From Xanthobacteraceae bacterium (GTDB lineage Bacteria; Pseudomonadota; Alphaproteobacteria; Rhizobiales; Xanthobacteraceae), in NCBI GenBank assembly GCA_023954195.1, contig JAMLIK010000002.1, positions 682,001 to 746,000 of the forward strand: a stretch of DNA of 64,000 nt, in the 5' to 3' direction. A model generated the notes under the pieces. The model did not search any database. It was not told where the DNA came from and saw only the letters and a program-made list of their open reading frames with translations. This document shows positions 39,108 to 48,795 of this stretch, one piece after another. Positions within the stretch are counted from its first letter, which is position 1; every line of letters starts with the position of its first letter. Position numbers and translations under genes: made by a program.

Positions 39108-40777
39108 TGGCGCGGCCCGACGAACTGACTTTCACTCCGCTCGGCGGCGTCGGCGAGATCGGCATGAACTTGTCGGTCTACGGCCTCGGCAACCGCCAGC
39201 AGCGAAGTTTTCTCGCGGTCGATCTCGGCGTGTCGTTCGGCGACGAGGACCATCTGCCCGGCATCGATCTGGTGATGCCCGACGTGACGTTTCTCGAAAA
39301 GGAACGCAAGAACCTCGTGGGGCTGGTGCTCACCCACGCCCACGAGGATCACTTCGGCGCCATCATCGATCTGTGGCCGAAACTCAAATGTCCGATCTAC
39401 GCCACGAAATTCTCGGCCACGCTGTTCGAGGCCAAATGCGCGGCGGAGCGCGGCGCGCCGAAAATCCCGGTGACCGTGGTGGAGTCGGGTTCGCGCATCG
39501 ATGTCGGGCCGTTCAACGTCGAGTTCATCCCGGTGGCGCATTCGATTCCGGAATCGCACGCCCTCGGCATCCGCACCTCCGCCGGCCTGGTGCTGCACAC
39601 CGGCGACTGGAAGATCGACCCGACGCCGATCGTAGGATTGCCGACCGACGAGCGCCGCTTGCGCGAACTCGGCGACGAGGGCGTGCTGGCGCTGATCGGG
39701 GACTCGACCAACGCGGTGCGCGAGGGACGCTCGCCGTCGGAAGCCGAGGTCGCGGCGACGCTGGCGAAACTGGTGAAGGCGGCGCGCGGCCGCGTCGCGG
39801 TAACGACGTTTGCCTCCAACGTCGCGCGGATTCGCGCGGTGGCGGACGCCGCCCGCGCGGCGGGGCGCGAGGTGGTGGTGGTTGGCCGCGCCATGCAGCG
39901 CGTGGTGCAGGTGGCGCGCGAAACCGGACATCTCAACGGCGTGCAGAATTTTCGCAGCGATCAGTATTACGGGCATTTCCCGGCGGACAAGGTGCTGGCG
40001 CTGTGCACCGGCAGCCAGGGCGAGCCGCGCGCCGCGCTGGCGCGCATCGCCCGCGACGATCATCCGCAAGTGACGCTGAACCGGGGCGACACCGTCATTT
40101 TCTCCTCGCGCACCATTCCCGGCAACGAGAAGGCGGTCGGCGCCGTCATCAACGGCCTGATTACGCAGGGCATCGAGGTGATTACCGACCGCACCGAGCT
40201 GGTCCACGTCTCGGGTCATCCGCGCCGCGACGAATTGCGCGACATGATATCGTGGGTGCGGCCGCACCTGCTGATCCCGGTCCATGGCGAGCCGCTGCAC
40301 CTGTCGGAACACGCCGGGCTGGCGCGAACCCTCGGGGTGCCGAAGGTGCTGGTCTGCAAGAACGGCGATCAGGTCCGGCTCGCGCCGGGCGAGTCGTCGA
40401 TCGTGGGCGAGGTGCCCTCGGGCAAGCTCTACAAGGACGGCTGGCTCTTGGAGAGCGCGAAGTCGCGCGCCGTGGCCGAGCGGCGCAAGATGGGATTCGC
40501 CGGCGGCGCCTTCGTCGCCATCGCCATCACCGAGGCCGGCGAACTGGCGGACGATCCGGAGATCGAACTGATCGGCATTCCGGAGAAAAACGCGGCGGGC
40601 GAACTGCTCGACGATATCGCTTTCGACGCGATACTCTCGACCGTCGAAACGCTGCCGCGGACGCGGCGGCGCGACCCCGACGCGCTGGCGGAATCGGTGC
40701 GCCGCGCGGTGCGCTCGGCGCTATCCGAGCAATGGGGCAAGAAGCCGCTCTGTGTCGTTCACGTTCTGGTGGTTTGA
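39107..40777 (+). CDS. rnj: Ribonuclease J
   Basis: 556 residues. Metallo-beta-lactamase/beta-CASP nuclease; zinc motif HAHEDH (His77, His79, Asp81, His82), later HTGDWKID, GDSTNAVREG, SGHPRRDELRDM and HGEPLHLSEHA. Processes and degrades RNA 5' to 3' and endonucleolytically, and matures rRNA in alphaproteobacteria. Translationally coupled to birA. Confidence 0.93.
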   Translation: MARPDELTFTPLGGVGEIGMNLSVYGLGNRQQRSFLAVDLGVSFGDEDHLPGIDLVMPDVTFLEKERKNLVGLVLTHAHEDHFGAIIDLWPKLKCPIYATKFSATLFEAKCAAERGAPKIPVTVVESGSRIDVGPFNVEFIPVAHSIPESHALGIRTSAGLVLHTGDWKIDPTPIVGLPTDERRLRELGDEGVLALIGDSTNAVREGRSPSEAEVAATLAKLVKAARGRVAVTTFASNVARIRAVADAARAAGREVVVVGRAMQRVVQVARETGHLNGVQNFRSDQYYGHFPADKVLALCTGSQGEPRAALARIARDDHPQVTLNRGDTVIFSSRTIPGNEKAVGAVINGLITQGIEVITDRTELVHVSGHPRRDELRDMISWVRPHLLIPVHGEPLHLSEHAGLARTLGVPKVLVCKNGDQVRLAPGESSIVGEVPSGKLYKDGWLLESAKSRAVAERRKMGFAGGAFVAIAITEAGELADDPEIELIGIPEKNAAGELLDDIAFDAILSTVETLPRTRRRDPDALAESVRRAVRSALSEQWGKKPLCVVHVLVV

Positions 40778-40810
40778 TTCGAATGAAGTGAGGTTGGATC
40801 GTCATTTCTT

Positions 40811-40892
40811 CGTCATTGCGAGCGAAGCGAAGCAATCCAGAGCCTCAGGGGAAGACTGGATTGCTTCGTCGCTGACGCTCCTCGCAGTGACG
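40811..40892. repeat. Long palindromic repeat upstream of mce
   Basis: Left arm CGTCATTGCGAGCGAAGCGA (continuing AGCAATCCAG to 40840) and right arm CTGGATTGCTTCGTCGC...CTCCTCGCAGTGACG (40856-40892), about 30 paired bases around a 15-base loop. I recall this CGTCATTGCGAGCGAAGC palindrome as a very widespread bacterial repeat. It lies between rnj and mce, where the transcript would form a strong hairpin 22 bases before the mce ATG. Confidence 0.75.
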
Positions 40893-40913
40893 AAGACAGA
40901 TGGGAGAATAAAT

Positions 40914-41318
40914 ATGTTGGGCCGGCTCAATCATGTCGCGATCGCCGTCAAGGACGCGGAGAAGGCCGCGCGGATTTACGGCTCCGCGTTCGGCGCCACG
41001 ATCTCGGAGGCGGTGCCGCTGCCGGAGCACGGCGTGATTACCGTGTTCGCGACCCTGCCGAACACCAAGATCGAGTTCATCCAGCCGCTCGGCGACAACT
41101 CGCCGATCGCGAAATTCGTCGAGCGCAACGCCGACGGCGGCATTCACCATATCTGCTACGAGGTGCCGGATATCCTGGCGGCGCGCGACACCCTCGTCAA
41201 GGAAGGCGCGCGGGTGCTCGGCGACGGCGAGCCGAAGATCGGCGCGCACGGCAAGCCGGTGCTGTTCCTGCATCCGAAGGATTTTTCCGGCGCGCTGGTC
41301 GAGATCGAGCAGGCTTAA
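40914..41318 (+). CDS. mce: Methylmalonyl-CoA epimerase
   Basis: 134 residues from the ATG at 40914; the earlier in-frame start lies in rnj and the repeat. Glyoxalase/VOC fold with metal ligands in LNHVAIAVKD (His7), GGIHHICYEV (His) and a C-terminal Glu in ALVEIEQA. Converts (S)- and (R)-methylmalonyl-CoA in propionyl-CoA use. Five bases separate it from the DUF1467 gene. Confidence 0.92.
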   Translation: MLGRLNHVAIAVKDAEKAARIYGSAFGATISEAVPLPEHGVITVFATLPNTKIEFIQPLGDNSPIAKFVERNADGGIHHICYEVPDILAARDTLVKEGARVLGDGEPKIGAHGKPVLFLHPKDFSGALVEIEQA

Positions 41319-41323
41319 GCGCC

Positions 41324-41617
41324 ATGGCCTATACCGTCTCGTCGGTCCTCGCGATCTATTTCGTGCTGTGGTGGGTGGTGTTGTTCCTCACCTTGCCGTT
41401 CGGCGTCCGCAGCCAGCACGAGACCGAAGAAACCGTCAGGGGCACCGACCCCGGAGCCCCGGTGCGGACGCTGATGGCGCGCAAGCTGATCTGGACCACG
41501 ATCCTGTCGGCGGTCATCTTCGCGGTGGCCATGGTGTGCTACCATCAAGGCTATCTGAACGTCGGCCGGCTCGCCGATCTGATGGGCATGTCCGGGATGC
41601 ACCTGAAACTGGACTGA
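41324..41617 (+). CDS. DUF1467 family membrane protein
   Basis: 97 residues, two membrane helices (about 6-26 and 55-75). Signature LYF/IYFVLWWVVLFLTLPFGVRSQHETEETVRGTDPGAP between them. A conserved alphaproteobacterial protein of unknown function, usually between mce and proS as here, though the copper cassette now intervenes. Confidence 0.85.
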   Translation: MAYTVSSVLAIYFVLWWVVLFLTLPFGVRSQHETEETVRGTDPGAPVRTLMARKLIWTTILSAVIFAVAMVCYHQGYLNVGRLADLMGMSGMHLKLD

Positions 41618-41693
41618 GATCGGACGGTGGCGGCGTCGCGGGAGATGGCATTCTCGCGACCGCGGGGGATCGCGGAACGCAGCGTGAGCGTCG

Positions 41694-41861
41694 CAAAAAA
41701 AGAGCAGGGACAAGCCCTGCTCGGAAAATTGTGTCGACCCTTAATTATCCCCGAAATATCAAGATTTATGGTTGATTTGCCGGGGTGGCGCCGCTTCAGC
41801 GCGCCGGGGCTCCTCCCGAGACTTGGACCACCAGGCAATCGCTGTCAGATTACCTGAAGTG
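41694..41861 (-). ncRNA. Candidate structured small RNA
   Basis: On the minus strand there is a promoter at 41896-41868, then about 168 bases. First comes a branched hairpin domain (ATTGCCTGGTGG pairing with CCACCCCGGCAAAT, inner GGCGC/GCGCC arm and an exposed GGGAGGAG). Then an unstructured AU-rich linker (AAATCAACCATAAATCTTGA region) and finally a perfect 8-bp hairpin GAGCAGGG/CCCTGCTC followed by seven Ts. This is the architecture of an Hfq-type trans-acting RNA. No ORF fits the span. I could not assign it to a known family; 6S RNA was considered and not supported because the ends do not pair. Confidence 0.6.
41695..41722 (-). terminator. Intrinsic terminator on the minus strand
   Basis: Perfect stem GAGCAGGG / CCCTGCTC, 5-base loop, seven-T tail (41701-41695) on the minus strand. 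There is no minus-strand protein gene to its right for over 7 kb, which is the main reason for proposing a small RNA. Confidence 0.85.
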
Positions 41862-41867
41862 CAAAAA

Positions 41868-41896
41868 TGGATAGCCGATCCGCGCGGTCTTGTCAC
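41868..41896 (-). promoter_or_regulatory. Sigma-70-like promoter of the small-RNA candidate
   Basis: Minus strand: GTGACA (41896-41891), 17-base spacer, TATCCA (41873-41868); predicted start near 41861. Confidence 0.55.
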
Positions 41897-42134
41897 TCGC
41901 CGAAATATTAAACTTTATCATTGTGCGGGATCGCGACATTCCCCGCGGGACGCACCCGCGATCGCACGGCGCGGGCAGGGCGGCTGGCGTCTGGTCGCGG
42001 CGGTGGCCGCCGCCGAATTTGCGACGGCGCAAATTGCCCCGCTTTTCCTGATGTTCGGACCGTCCCGCCGAGGCGAGCGACCTCGACTCGCCGACCCGTG
42101 CGTGTTAGCTGACAAAGGGAAAGGTGGTGCGATC

Positions 42135-42506
42135 ATGCAACGGCGGCTGGGAAGATTTCTTCCAATCGTCCTGCTTGCGATGCTGGTGCAGATTTTGGCG
42201 CCCGTCGGCGCATCATGGGCCTTTGGCACCGACGTTTCGGACCCGCTGCACCTCGCCGGTATTTGCTCCGGCGCTCCCGACGCGGCCGGCGACGCCGGCC
42301 AGGCCGATCCGCACCAGACCGCCGATGCCTGCTGCACGCTGTGCTGCGTGGCGCAGGCGGCGACGCCCGCGCCCGACCCGCAAGCCTCCTTCGTCAAGTT
42401 GCAACGCGATGCCAGCGCCGTCGTCTGGCGCAATCCCGGCCCCGCCGCCCGGACCTGGGTGGTCCATGCCCACGCGCGGGCGCGGGCCCCTCCTGTGGTT
42501 TCCTGA
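42135..42506 (+). CDS. DUF2946-like exported protein (copper locus)
   Basis: 123 residues. N-terminal hydrophobic helix (RFLPIVLLAMLVQILAPVGASWAF), then a cysteine-rich centre ICSG ... ADACCTLCCVAQA and a Pro/Ala-rich end with HAHARA. DUF2946-type proteins commonly precede copper TonB receptor genes; the Cys/His content fits metal handling in the periplasm. RBS-like AAAGG upstream. First gene of the cassette, 89 bases before the receptor gene. Upstream (41618-42134) there is no protein gene on the plus strand. Confidence 0.65.
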   Translation: MQRRLGRFLPIVLLAMLVQILAPVGASWAFGTDVSDPLHLAGICSGAPDAAGDAGQADPHQTADACCTLCCVAQAATPAPDPQASFVKLQRDASAVVWRNPGPAARTWVVHAHARARAPPVVS

Positions 42507-42595
42507 TCGAGCGACCTCGCGAGCGCCGCGTCTTGCTAGGCGGCGTCTTGGTTGATCCGTGAACGTACCGGCTGTGGCCGGTTCAGGAAATTGTC

Positions 42596-44800
42596 ATGAC
42601 CCGTTATTCCGCCTGGGGCGGCCGACGCGTGCCGTGCGGCGCGCTGGCGGCGGCCGCCATCATCGCGCAGACTCACATCGCCATCGCCCAAGGACAGATC
42701 GAGGACACGCTGCCGACGGTCACCGTCACGGCGCGCAAACCCGCGCCGCGCGCCCGGACCACGCATGGCGTCGCCCGCGTTGCGCCGGCCGCTGCCGCAT
42801 CGACGCCGGCTCGAGTCCCGGCCCGTGTCGTCGTCCCGGCAATGCCGGGCGCGCTCACGGTCGCCACCGCCCAGCAGGCGCTGCGCGAGATCCAGCATAC
42901 GCCGGGCGGAGTCGCGCTGGTGACGGCGGACGTCTACAAGAACGCGACCGTCGCCAGCACCGTCAAGGACGTGCTGGACTTCGTGCCCGGCGTGTTCGCG
43001 CAGCCGAAATGGGGCGACGACACGCGGCTGTCGATCCGCGGCTCGGGCCTGTCGCGCAACTTTCACCTGCGCGGCGTGCAATTGTATATGGACGGCATCC
43101 CGATCAACACCGCCGACGGCTACGGCGACTTTCAGGAGATCGATCCGACCGCCTACAAATATGTCGAGGTGTTCCGGGGCGGCAACGCGCTGCGCCTCGG
43201 GGCCAATTCGCTCGGCGGCGCGATCAATTTCGTGACGCCGTCCGGCCGCGACCCGTTCATCAACGGCGCCAGCGCCGACATCGGCGCGTTCGGCTTCTGG
43301 CGGCTCCAGGCCATGGCGGGCGGCGCCAACGGGCCGTGGGACGGTTTCATCACCGCCTCGACGCAAGGCTCCGACGGTTTTCGCGATCACTCCTTCGGCC
43401 ATGCCACCCGTGTCAGCGGCAATGTCGGCTACCGGTTCTCGCCGGATGTCGAGACGCGGTTCTATCTCAACGCCAACGAGGTGCGGCAGCGGATTCCGGG
43501 CACGGTGAGCAAGGATTCCGCGCTGACCACGCCGACCGCGGCGGCGCCGGCCAATGTCGCGCTCGACCAGCAGCGCAACATCGATACCGTTCGTCTCGCC
43601 AACAAGACGACGATCCGGCTCGACCACGGCACGGTGGAATTCGGCGCGTTTGGCATCGACCGGCACCTGATGCACCCGATCTACCAGTGGCTGGACTACC
43701 GCTATCAGGACTATGGCGGCTTCGCGCGTGTCACCGACGAGCGCGTGATCGGCGGCTTCCGCAACCGCCTGGTCGCGGGCATCAACCTGCTCAACGGGCG
43801 GATCGACAACAAGCAGTATCAGAACCTCGGCGGCCAGAAGGGCGCGCTGCTGTCGTCGTCGATCGACAGTTCGACCAACACCTCGCTCTATGTTCAGGAT
43901 TCCTTCTACTTTCTGCCCGACGTCGCGGTGGTGGCCGGCACGCAATTCCTCCACGCGACGCGCGTGCGCAAGGATCGCTTCCTTGCCGACGGCGACCAGT
44001 CGGGATCGACGGCGTTCGACCTGTGGAGCCCCAAAGGCGGGCTGTTGTGGCAGATCGATCCGACCTGGCAGGCTTATGCGAACGTCTCGCGCAGCGCCGA
44101 GGTGCCGAGCTTCGGCGAGAGCGCCAACGGCCCCGGCATTCCGACGATACCGTTCACCAGCATCCGGCCGCAACGCGCCACCACCTACGAGATCGGCACC
44201 CGTGGCCAGCGTCCCGATCTGAAGTGGGAACTGACGGCGTACCGCGCCGAGATCCGGGACGAACTGTTGTGCCTTTACAGTGCGTTCGGCAACTGCAACG
44301 TCACCAACGCCGACCGCACCGTGCATCAGGGCATCGAGGCGGGACTGGGCGTCGCGCTATTCAAGAACATTTTCACGCGCGATGATGACGCTGACCGGCT
44401 GTGGCTGAATCTCGCTTACACCTACAGCGATTTCCGCTTCGACAACGACGCGACCTTCGGCAACAACCTGCTGCCCGGCGCGCCGCGACACTTCGTCCGC
44501 GCCGAGGTGCTCTACAAGCACCCGAGCGGGTTCTATATCGGCCCCAATCTGGAATGGGTGCCGCGAGGCTACTACGCCGACAGCGCCAACACGCTGAGCA
44601 CGGACGGCTATGCGATCTACGGGCTGAAGGCGGGTTTCGACGACGGCGGCCGTTATTCGGCCTATGTCGAGGCGCGTAATCTCGCCAATAAGGCCTATAT
44701 CGCCTCGGCCTCGATCATCGATCGGGCCACCGCCACATCACCGTTGTTTGAACCGGGAACGGGCCGCGCCGTTTATGCGGGCTTCAAGGTGCGGTGGTGA
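42596..44800 (+). CDS. TonB-dependent outer-membrane receptor, probably for copper
   Basis: 734 residues. Signal peptide, TonB-box-like LPTVTVTA after the mature N terminus, an Ala/Pro/Arg-rich spacer, plug domain (VKDVLDFVPGVFAQPKWGDDTRLSIRGSGL ... RGGNALRLGANSLGGAINFVTPSG) and a beta-barrel ending VYAGFKVRW (terminal aromatic). Position between a DUF2946 gene and PCu(A)C/YcnI genes argues for copper or a copper chelate as substrate rather than a siderophore; that is inference from context. Confidence 0.85.
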   Translation: MTRYSAWGGRRVPCGALAAAAIIAQTHIAIAQGQIEDTLPTVTVTARKPAPRARTTHGVARVAPAAAASTPARVPARVVVPAMPGALTVATAQQALREIQHTPGGVALVTADVYKNATVASTVKDVLDFVPGVFAQPKWGDDTRLSIRGSGLSRNFHLRGVQLYMDGIPINTADGYGDFQEIDPTAYKYVEVFRGGNALRLGANSLGGAINFVTPSGRDPFINGASADIGAFGFWRLQAMAGGANGPWDGFITASTQGSDGFRDHSFGHATRVSGNVGYRFSPDVETRFYLNANEVRQRIPGTVSKDSALTTPTAAAPANVALDQQRNIDTVRLANKTTIRLDHGTVEFGAFGIDRHLMHPIYQWLDYRYQDYGGFARVTDERVIGGFRNRLVAGINLLNGRIDNKQYQNLGGQKGALLSSSIDSSTNTSLYVQDSFYFLPDVAVVAGTQFLHATRVRKDRFLADGDQSGSTAFDLWSPKGGLLWQIDPTWQAYANVSRSAEVPSFGESANGPGIPTIPFTSIRPQRATTYEIGTRGQRPDLKWELTAYRAEIRDELLCLYSAFGNCNVTNADRTVHQGIEAGLGVALFKNIFTRDDDADRLWLNLAYTYSDFRFDNDATFGNNLLPGAPRHFVRAEVLYKHPSGFYIGPNLEWVPRGYYADSANTLSTDGYAIYGLKAGFDDGGRYSAYVEARNLANKAYIASASIIDRATATSPLFEPGTGRAVYAGFKVRW

Positions 44801-44856
44801 ACCGATATGACACTGATCCACACCGACGGTTCCGACTGATTTCGAGGAGAAAAGTC

Positions 44857-45414
44857 ATGCAGCATATTTCGACACGGCGCGGCCTGCTGGGTGGGGCGCT
44901 CGCACTGACCATCGCGCTCGGTGGGAGCGCGTGGGCGCAGGATCAGGGCGCGACGGTCAAGGCCGGCGATCTGGCGATCTCGCAGGCCTGGACCCGCGCG
45001 ACGCCGGGCGGCGCCAAGGTCGGCGGCGGCTATCTGACCATCGAGAACAAGGGCAAGACGGCGGATCGCCTGATCGGCGGCGCGACGCCCGCCGCGGCCC
45101 GGTTCGAGATTCACGAAATGAGCCTCAGCGACGGCGTGATGAAGATGCACCCGGTCGCGGGCGGACTTACCATCGCGCCGGGCAAGACCGTGAAGCTGGC
45201 GCCGGGCGGCTATCACCTGATGCTGATCGATCTGAAACAGCCGTTCAAGCAAGGTGAGTCGGTGCCGGTGACCTTGCGGTTCGAGAAGGCGGGCGAGGTG
45301 GCGATTTCGCTCAGCGTGCAGGGGATCGGTGCCGGCGCGCCGGGCGCGCACGGCGGCGCGATGATGATGATGAAACAGGACGCCGCTCCCGCGCCGCATG
45401 GCGGGACCAAATGA
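44857..45414 (+). CDS. Periplasmic copper chaperone PCu(A)C
   Basis: 185 residues from the ATG at 44857 with GAGGAG upstream. Signal peptide (RRGLLGGALALTIALGGSAWAQ). Copper motif of the family: H-x-M (EIHEMSL), then MKMHPV and the YHLMLIDLK pair, matching the H(M)X10MX21HXM pattern. Delivers Cu(I) to the CuA/CuB sites of terminal oxidases. A Met/His-containing tail (MMMMKQD...PHGGTK) may add binding sites. Stop overlaps the next gene (ATGA). Confidence 0.88.
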   Translation: MQHISTRRGLLGGALALTIALGGSAWAQDQGATVKAGDLAISQAWTRATPGGAKVGGGYLTIENKGKTADRLIGGATPAAARFEIHEMSLSDGVMKMHPVAGGLTIAPGKTVKLAPGGYHLMLIDLKQPFKQGESVPVTLRFEKAGEVAISLSVQGIGAGAPGAHGGAMMMMKQDAAPAPHGGTK

Positions 45415-45950
45415 GGAGGGCGCTTCGGCCGAGCTTCCTCGCCATGGCTGGCGCGGCGCTGGCGATGGCGGGATGGGTCGCTCCCGCAGCCGCGCACGTC
45501 ACCCTACAACCGGCCGACGCGGCGGCGGATAGCTACGCGCTTCTCACGTTCACGGTGCCGCACGGCTGCGAAGGCAACGCCACCAAGGCGCTGCGCGTCA
45601 AGTTGCCGGACGGCATTCTTTCGGCAAAGCCGCAGATGAAGCCGGGGTGGAAGGTCGAAATCAAAACCCGAAAGCTCGATGCGCCGGCGCGGGGACCGCA
45701 TGGCAAATCCGTCGCCGAAGTCGTCGACGAGGTGGAATGGCGTGGCGGACCGTTGCCGGACAACCTTTACGATACGTTCGGCCTGATCGTGCGCTTGCCC
45801 GACAAGGCGGGGCAGACGCTGTATTTCCCGACCGTGCAGGAATGCGAGCAGGGCGTCGGCCGCTGGACAGAGATTCCGGCGACGGGCCAGGGCGCGGACA
45901 AGCTGCACGCGCCGGCGCCGGCCGTCCGGCTCAAGGCCAGGAGCCCTTGA
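45411..45950 (+). CDS. YcnI-family (DUF1775) copper-binding protein
   Basis: 179 residues. Signal peptide ending APAAA followed by HVTLQP, so the mature protein begins with His, the copper(II) ligand of YcnI/DUF1775 domains, with conserved YALLTFTVPHGCEGNATK. It is translationally coupled to the PCu(A)C gene, suggesting a two-protein relay in the periplasm. Unlike many homologues it lacks an obvious C-terminal membrane anchor. Confidence 0.85.
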   Translation: MRRALRPSFLAMAGAALAMAGWVAPAAAHVTLQPADAAADSYALLTFTVPHGCEGNATKALRVKLPDGILSAKPQMKPGWKVEIKTRKLDAPARGPHGKSVAEVVDEVEWRGGPLPDNLYDTFGLIVRLPDKAGQTLYFPTVQECEQGVGRWTEIPATGQGADKLHAPAPAVRLKARSP

Positions 45951-46116
45951 AGCGCGGCGGCGCGATGGCTGCGGCGGGGCCGTTGCGGTTCCGGCGGCGA
46001 AAGCGGCCGGAATTCCGCCGTTTTCGCGGGGCTCCGCTGCTCCACCCTTGTGTTTTGCCGCTTGATCCGCTTTCTCTGCGTCAATTCCCGTTGCCAACTG
46101 ATTCCCGAGCGTGCCC

Positions 46117-47436
46117 ATGCGACTGTCGCGGTTCTTTTTGCCGATCCTGAAGGAAAACCCGAAGGAGGCGGAGATCGTCTCGCACCGCTTGATGCTGCGC
46201 GCCGGCATGTTGCGGCAGGAGGCGGCCGGCATCTATGCCTGGCTGCCGCTGGGCTTTCGGGTGCTGAAGAAAATCGAGCAGATCGTCCGCGAGGAGCAGG
46301 ATCGCGCCGGCGCCATCGAACTGTTGATGCCGACCCTGCAACTCGCCGACCTGTGGCGCGAAAGCGGCCGCTACGACGCCTATGGCCCCGAGATGCTGCG
46401 GCTCGCCGACCGTCACAAGCGCGAACTGCTGTATGGGCCGACCAACGAGGAAATGATTACCGAGATCTTCCGCAGCTACGTCAAGTCGTACAAGAACCTG
46501 CCGCTCAACCTCTATCATATCCAGTGGAAGTTCCGCGACGAACAGCGCCCGCGCTTCGGCGTGATGCGCGGTCGCGAGTTCCTGATGAAGGACGCCTATT
46601 CGTTCGACCTCGACGAAGCCGGCGCGCGAAAATCCTACAACAAGATGTTTGTCGCCTACCTGCGCACTTTCGCGCGCATGGGGTTGCAGGCGATCCCGAT
46701 GCGCGCCGAGACCGGGCCGATCGGCGGCGATCTCAGCCACGAATTCATCGTGCTGGCGGAGACCGGCGAGTCCGGCGTGTTTTGCGACCGCGATGTGCTC
46801 GACCTGCCGGTGCCGGGCGCCGACACCGATTACGACGGCGATCTCGCGCCGATCATCAAGCAGTGGACCTCGCTCTACGCCGCGACCGAGGACGTGCACG
46901 ACGCCGCGCGCTTCGAGCGCGAGGTGCCGGAAGCGCGCCGCGTCAACACGCGCGGCATCGAGGTCGGGCAGATCTTCTACTTCGGCACCAAGTATTCGGA
47001 ATCGATGAAGGCGCTGGTCGCCGGTCCCGACGGCGCCGAGACGCCGATCCACGGCGGCTCCTATGGCGTCGGCGTGTCGCGCCTCGTGGGCGCCATCATC
47101 GAGGCGTGCCACGACGACGCCGGCATCAAGTGGCCGGACGCGGTGGCGCCGTTCAGCGTCGCGCTGCTCAATCTCAAGCAGGGCGGAAGCGACACCGACG
47201 CGGCCTGCGAGCGGCTCTATCGCGACCTCGCCGCCAAGGGCGTCGACGTGCTTTATGACGACACCGACCAGCGCCCCGGCGGCAAGTTCGCCACCGCCGA
47301 CCTGATCGGTATTCCGTGGCAGGTGATGGTCGGCCCGCGCGGCCTCGCGGAGGGCAAGGTCGAACTGAAGCGGCGCTCTAGCGGCGAACGCGAGCTTCTC
47401 AGCCTCGCGGATGCCGTGGCGCGCCTGACATCGTGA
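46117..47436 (+). CDS. proS: Proline--tRNA ligase, short alphaproteobacterial type
   Basis: 439 residues from the ATG at 46117; a GTG two codons upstream is possible. Class II motifs: [76 protein letters not shown], and [16 protein letters not shown], then an anticodon-binding domain. It is much shorter than E. coli ProS because the INS editing domain is missing, as usual in this class. Confidence 0.95.
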   Translation: MRLSRFFLPILKENPKEAEIVSHRLMLRAGMLRQEAAGIYAWLPLGFRVLKKIEQIVREEQDRAGAIELLMPTLQLADLWRESGRYDAYGPEMLRLADRHKRELLYGPTNEEMITEIFRSYVKSYKNLPLNLYHIQWKFRDEQRPRFGVMRGREFLMKDAYSFDLDEAGARKSYNKMFVAYLRTFARMGLQAIPMRAETGPIGGDLSHEFIVLAETGESGVFCDRDVLDLPVPGADTDYDGDLAPIIKQWTSLYAATEDVHDAARFEREVPEARRVNTRGIEVGQIFYFGTKYSESMKALVAGPDGAETPIHGGSYGVGVSRLVGAIIEACHDDAGIKWPDAVAPFSVALLNLKQGGSDTDAACERLYRDLAAKGVDVLYDDTDQRPGGKFATADLIGIPWQVMVGPRGLAEGKVELKRRSSGERELLSLADAVARLTS

Positions 47437-47514
47437 TGGCTTTTCCACCGCCCACTGCCGGTTATCGATCCACGACGCGGCCGCGACCGGTCCGAATCGT
47501 GGGACATTCGAGCG

Positions 47515-48795
47515 ATGGGTGATGTCATGAGCGAGCCAGTCCGGACCCGACCCTTCGCGCCGTTCGAATGGATGCTGTCGACGCGCTATCTGCGGGCGCG
47601 CCGCAAGGAGGGCTTCATCTCGGTGATCGCCGGCTTCTCGTTTCTCGGCATCATGCTCGGCGTCGCCACCCTCATCATCGTCATGGCGGTGATGAACGGG
47701 TTTCGCGCCGAACTGCTCGGCAAGATTCTCGGCCTCAACGGCCATCTGCTGATCCAGCCGCTGGAAAGCCCGCTGACCGACTGGCAGGCGGTGGCGGACC
47801 GCGTCAACAAGGTTCCCGGCGTCCGCCTCGCCGCGCCGGTGGTCGATGGCCAGGCGCTGGCGTCGTCGCCGTTCAATGCGTCGGGCGTGCTGGTGCGCGG
47901 CATTCGCTCGGCCGATCTCGACAACATCACGTCGATTGCCAAGAACATCAAGCAAGGCTCGCTGGAAGGCTTCGACGAGGGGCAGGGGGTGGCCATCGGC
48001 CGCCGTCTCGCCGATCAGCTTTCGATCCATGCCGGCGACAACATCACGCTGGTCGCGCCGCGCGGCGCGGTGACGCCAATCGGCACAATGCCGCGCATCA
48101 AACCCTATCGGGTCGCGGCGGTGTTCGAGATCGGCATGTCGGAATACGACGCGACGATGGTGTTCATGCCGCTTGCGGAGGCGCAGGCGTATTTCAACCG
48201 CCCCAACGACGTCACCGCGATCGAGATCTACACCGTCAATCCCGACCGCATCGACCAGTACCGCAAGGCGGTGACCGAAGCGGCCGGCCGGCCGATCTAT
48301 CTGGTGGACTGGCGGCAGCGCAACGCGACGTTCTTCAACGCGCTCCAGGTCGAGCGCAACGTCATGTTCCTGATCCTGACCCTGATCGTGCTGGTGGCCG
48401 CGCTCAACATCATCTCGGGCCTGATTATGCTGGTGAAGGACAAGGGCGGCGACATCGCCATCCTGCGCACCATGGGCGCCTCGCAGGGCGCGATCATGCG
48501 GGTGTTCCTGATTACGGGCGCCGCGATCGGCGTGGTCGGCACGCTGACTGGGCTCGTTGTCGGGCTGGTGGTCTGCCTCAATATCGAAAGCATCCGGCAG
48601 TTCCTGTCGTGGCTGACCAACACCGAACTGTTCTCGCCGGAACTGTATTTCCTGTCGCGGCTGCCGGCGGAAATCGACGTCGGCGAAACCGTCGCGGTGG
48701 TGGTGATGGCGTTGACGCTGTCATTCCTGGCGACGCTCTATCCGTCGTGGCGGGCGGCGCGCCTCGATCCCGTCGAAGCCCTGCGGTACGAATGA
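47515..48795 (+). CDS. lolC: Lipoprotein-releasing system permease LolC/E
   Basis: 426 residues (422 if the second ATG at 47527 is used). Membrane subunit of the ABC machine that releases lipoproteins from the inner membrane to LolA. Helix 1 in [33 protein letters not shown], large periplasmic domain, three C-terminal helices ([26 protein letters not shown] ..., AILRTMGAS motif contacting LolD). Stop overlaps the lolD start (ATGA). Only one permease gene is present, probably serving as both LolC and LolE. Confidence 0.93.
   Translation: MGDVMSEPVRTRPFAPFEWMLSTRYLRARRKEGFISVIAGFSFLGIMLGVATLIIVMAVMNGFRAELLGKILGLNGHLLIQPLESPLTDWQAVADRVNKVPGVRLAAPVVDGQALASSPFNASGVLVRGIRSADLDNITSIAKNIKQGSLEGFDEGQGVAIGRRLADQLSIHAGDNITLVAPRGAVTPIGTMPRIKPYRVAAVFEIGMSEYDATMVFMPLAEAQAYFNRPNDVTAIEIYTVNPDRIDQYRKAVTEAAGRPIYLVDWRQRNATFFNALQVERNVMFLILTLIVLVAALNIISGLIMLVKDKGGDIAILRTMGASQGAIMRVFLITGAAIGVVGTLTGLVVGLVVCLNIESIRQFLSWLTNTELFSPELYFLSRLPAEIDVGETVAVVVMALTLSFLATLYPSWRAARLDPVEALRYE

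Noticed and set aside
41694..41861. 6S RNA as identity of the small RNA
   Set aside because: Length fits, but the 5' and 3' ends do not form a closing stem and no central bubble flanked by long helices is evident.
41900..42134. Cobalamin riboswitch before the TonB-receptor cassette
   Set aside because: No B12-box or conserved core seen; copper-type neighbours give no reason to expect one.
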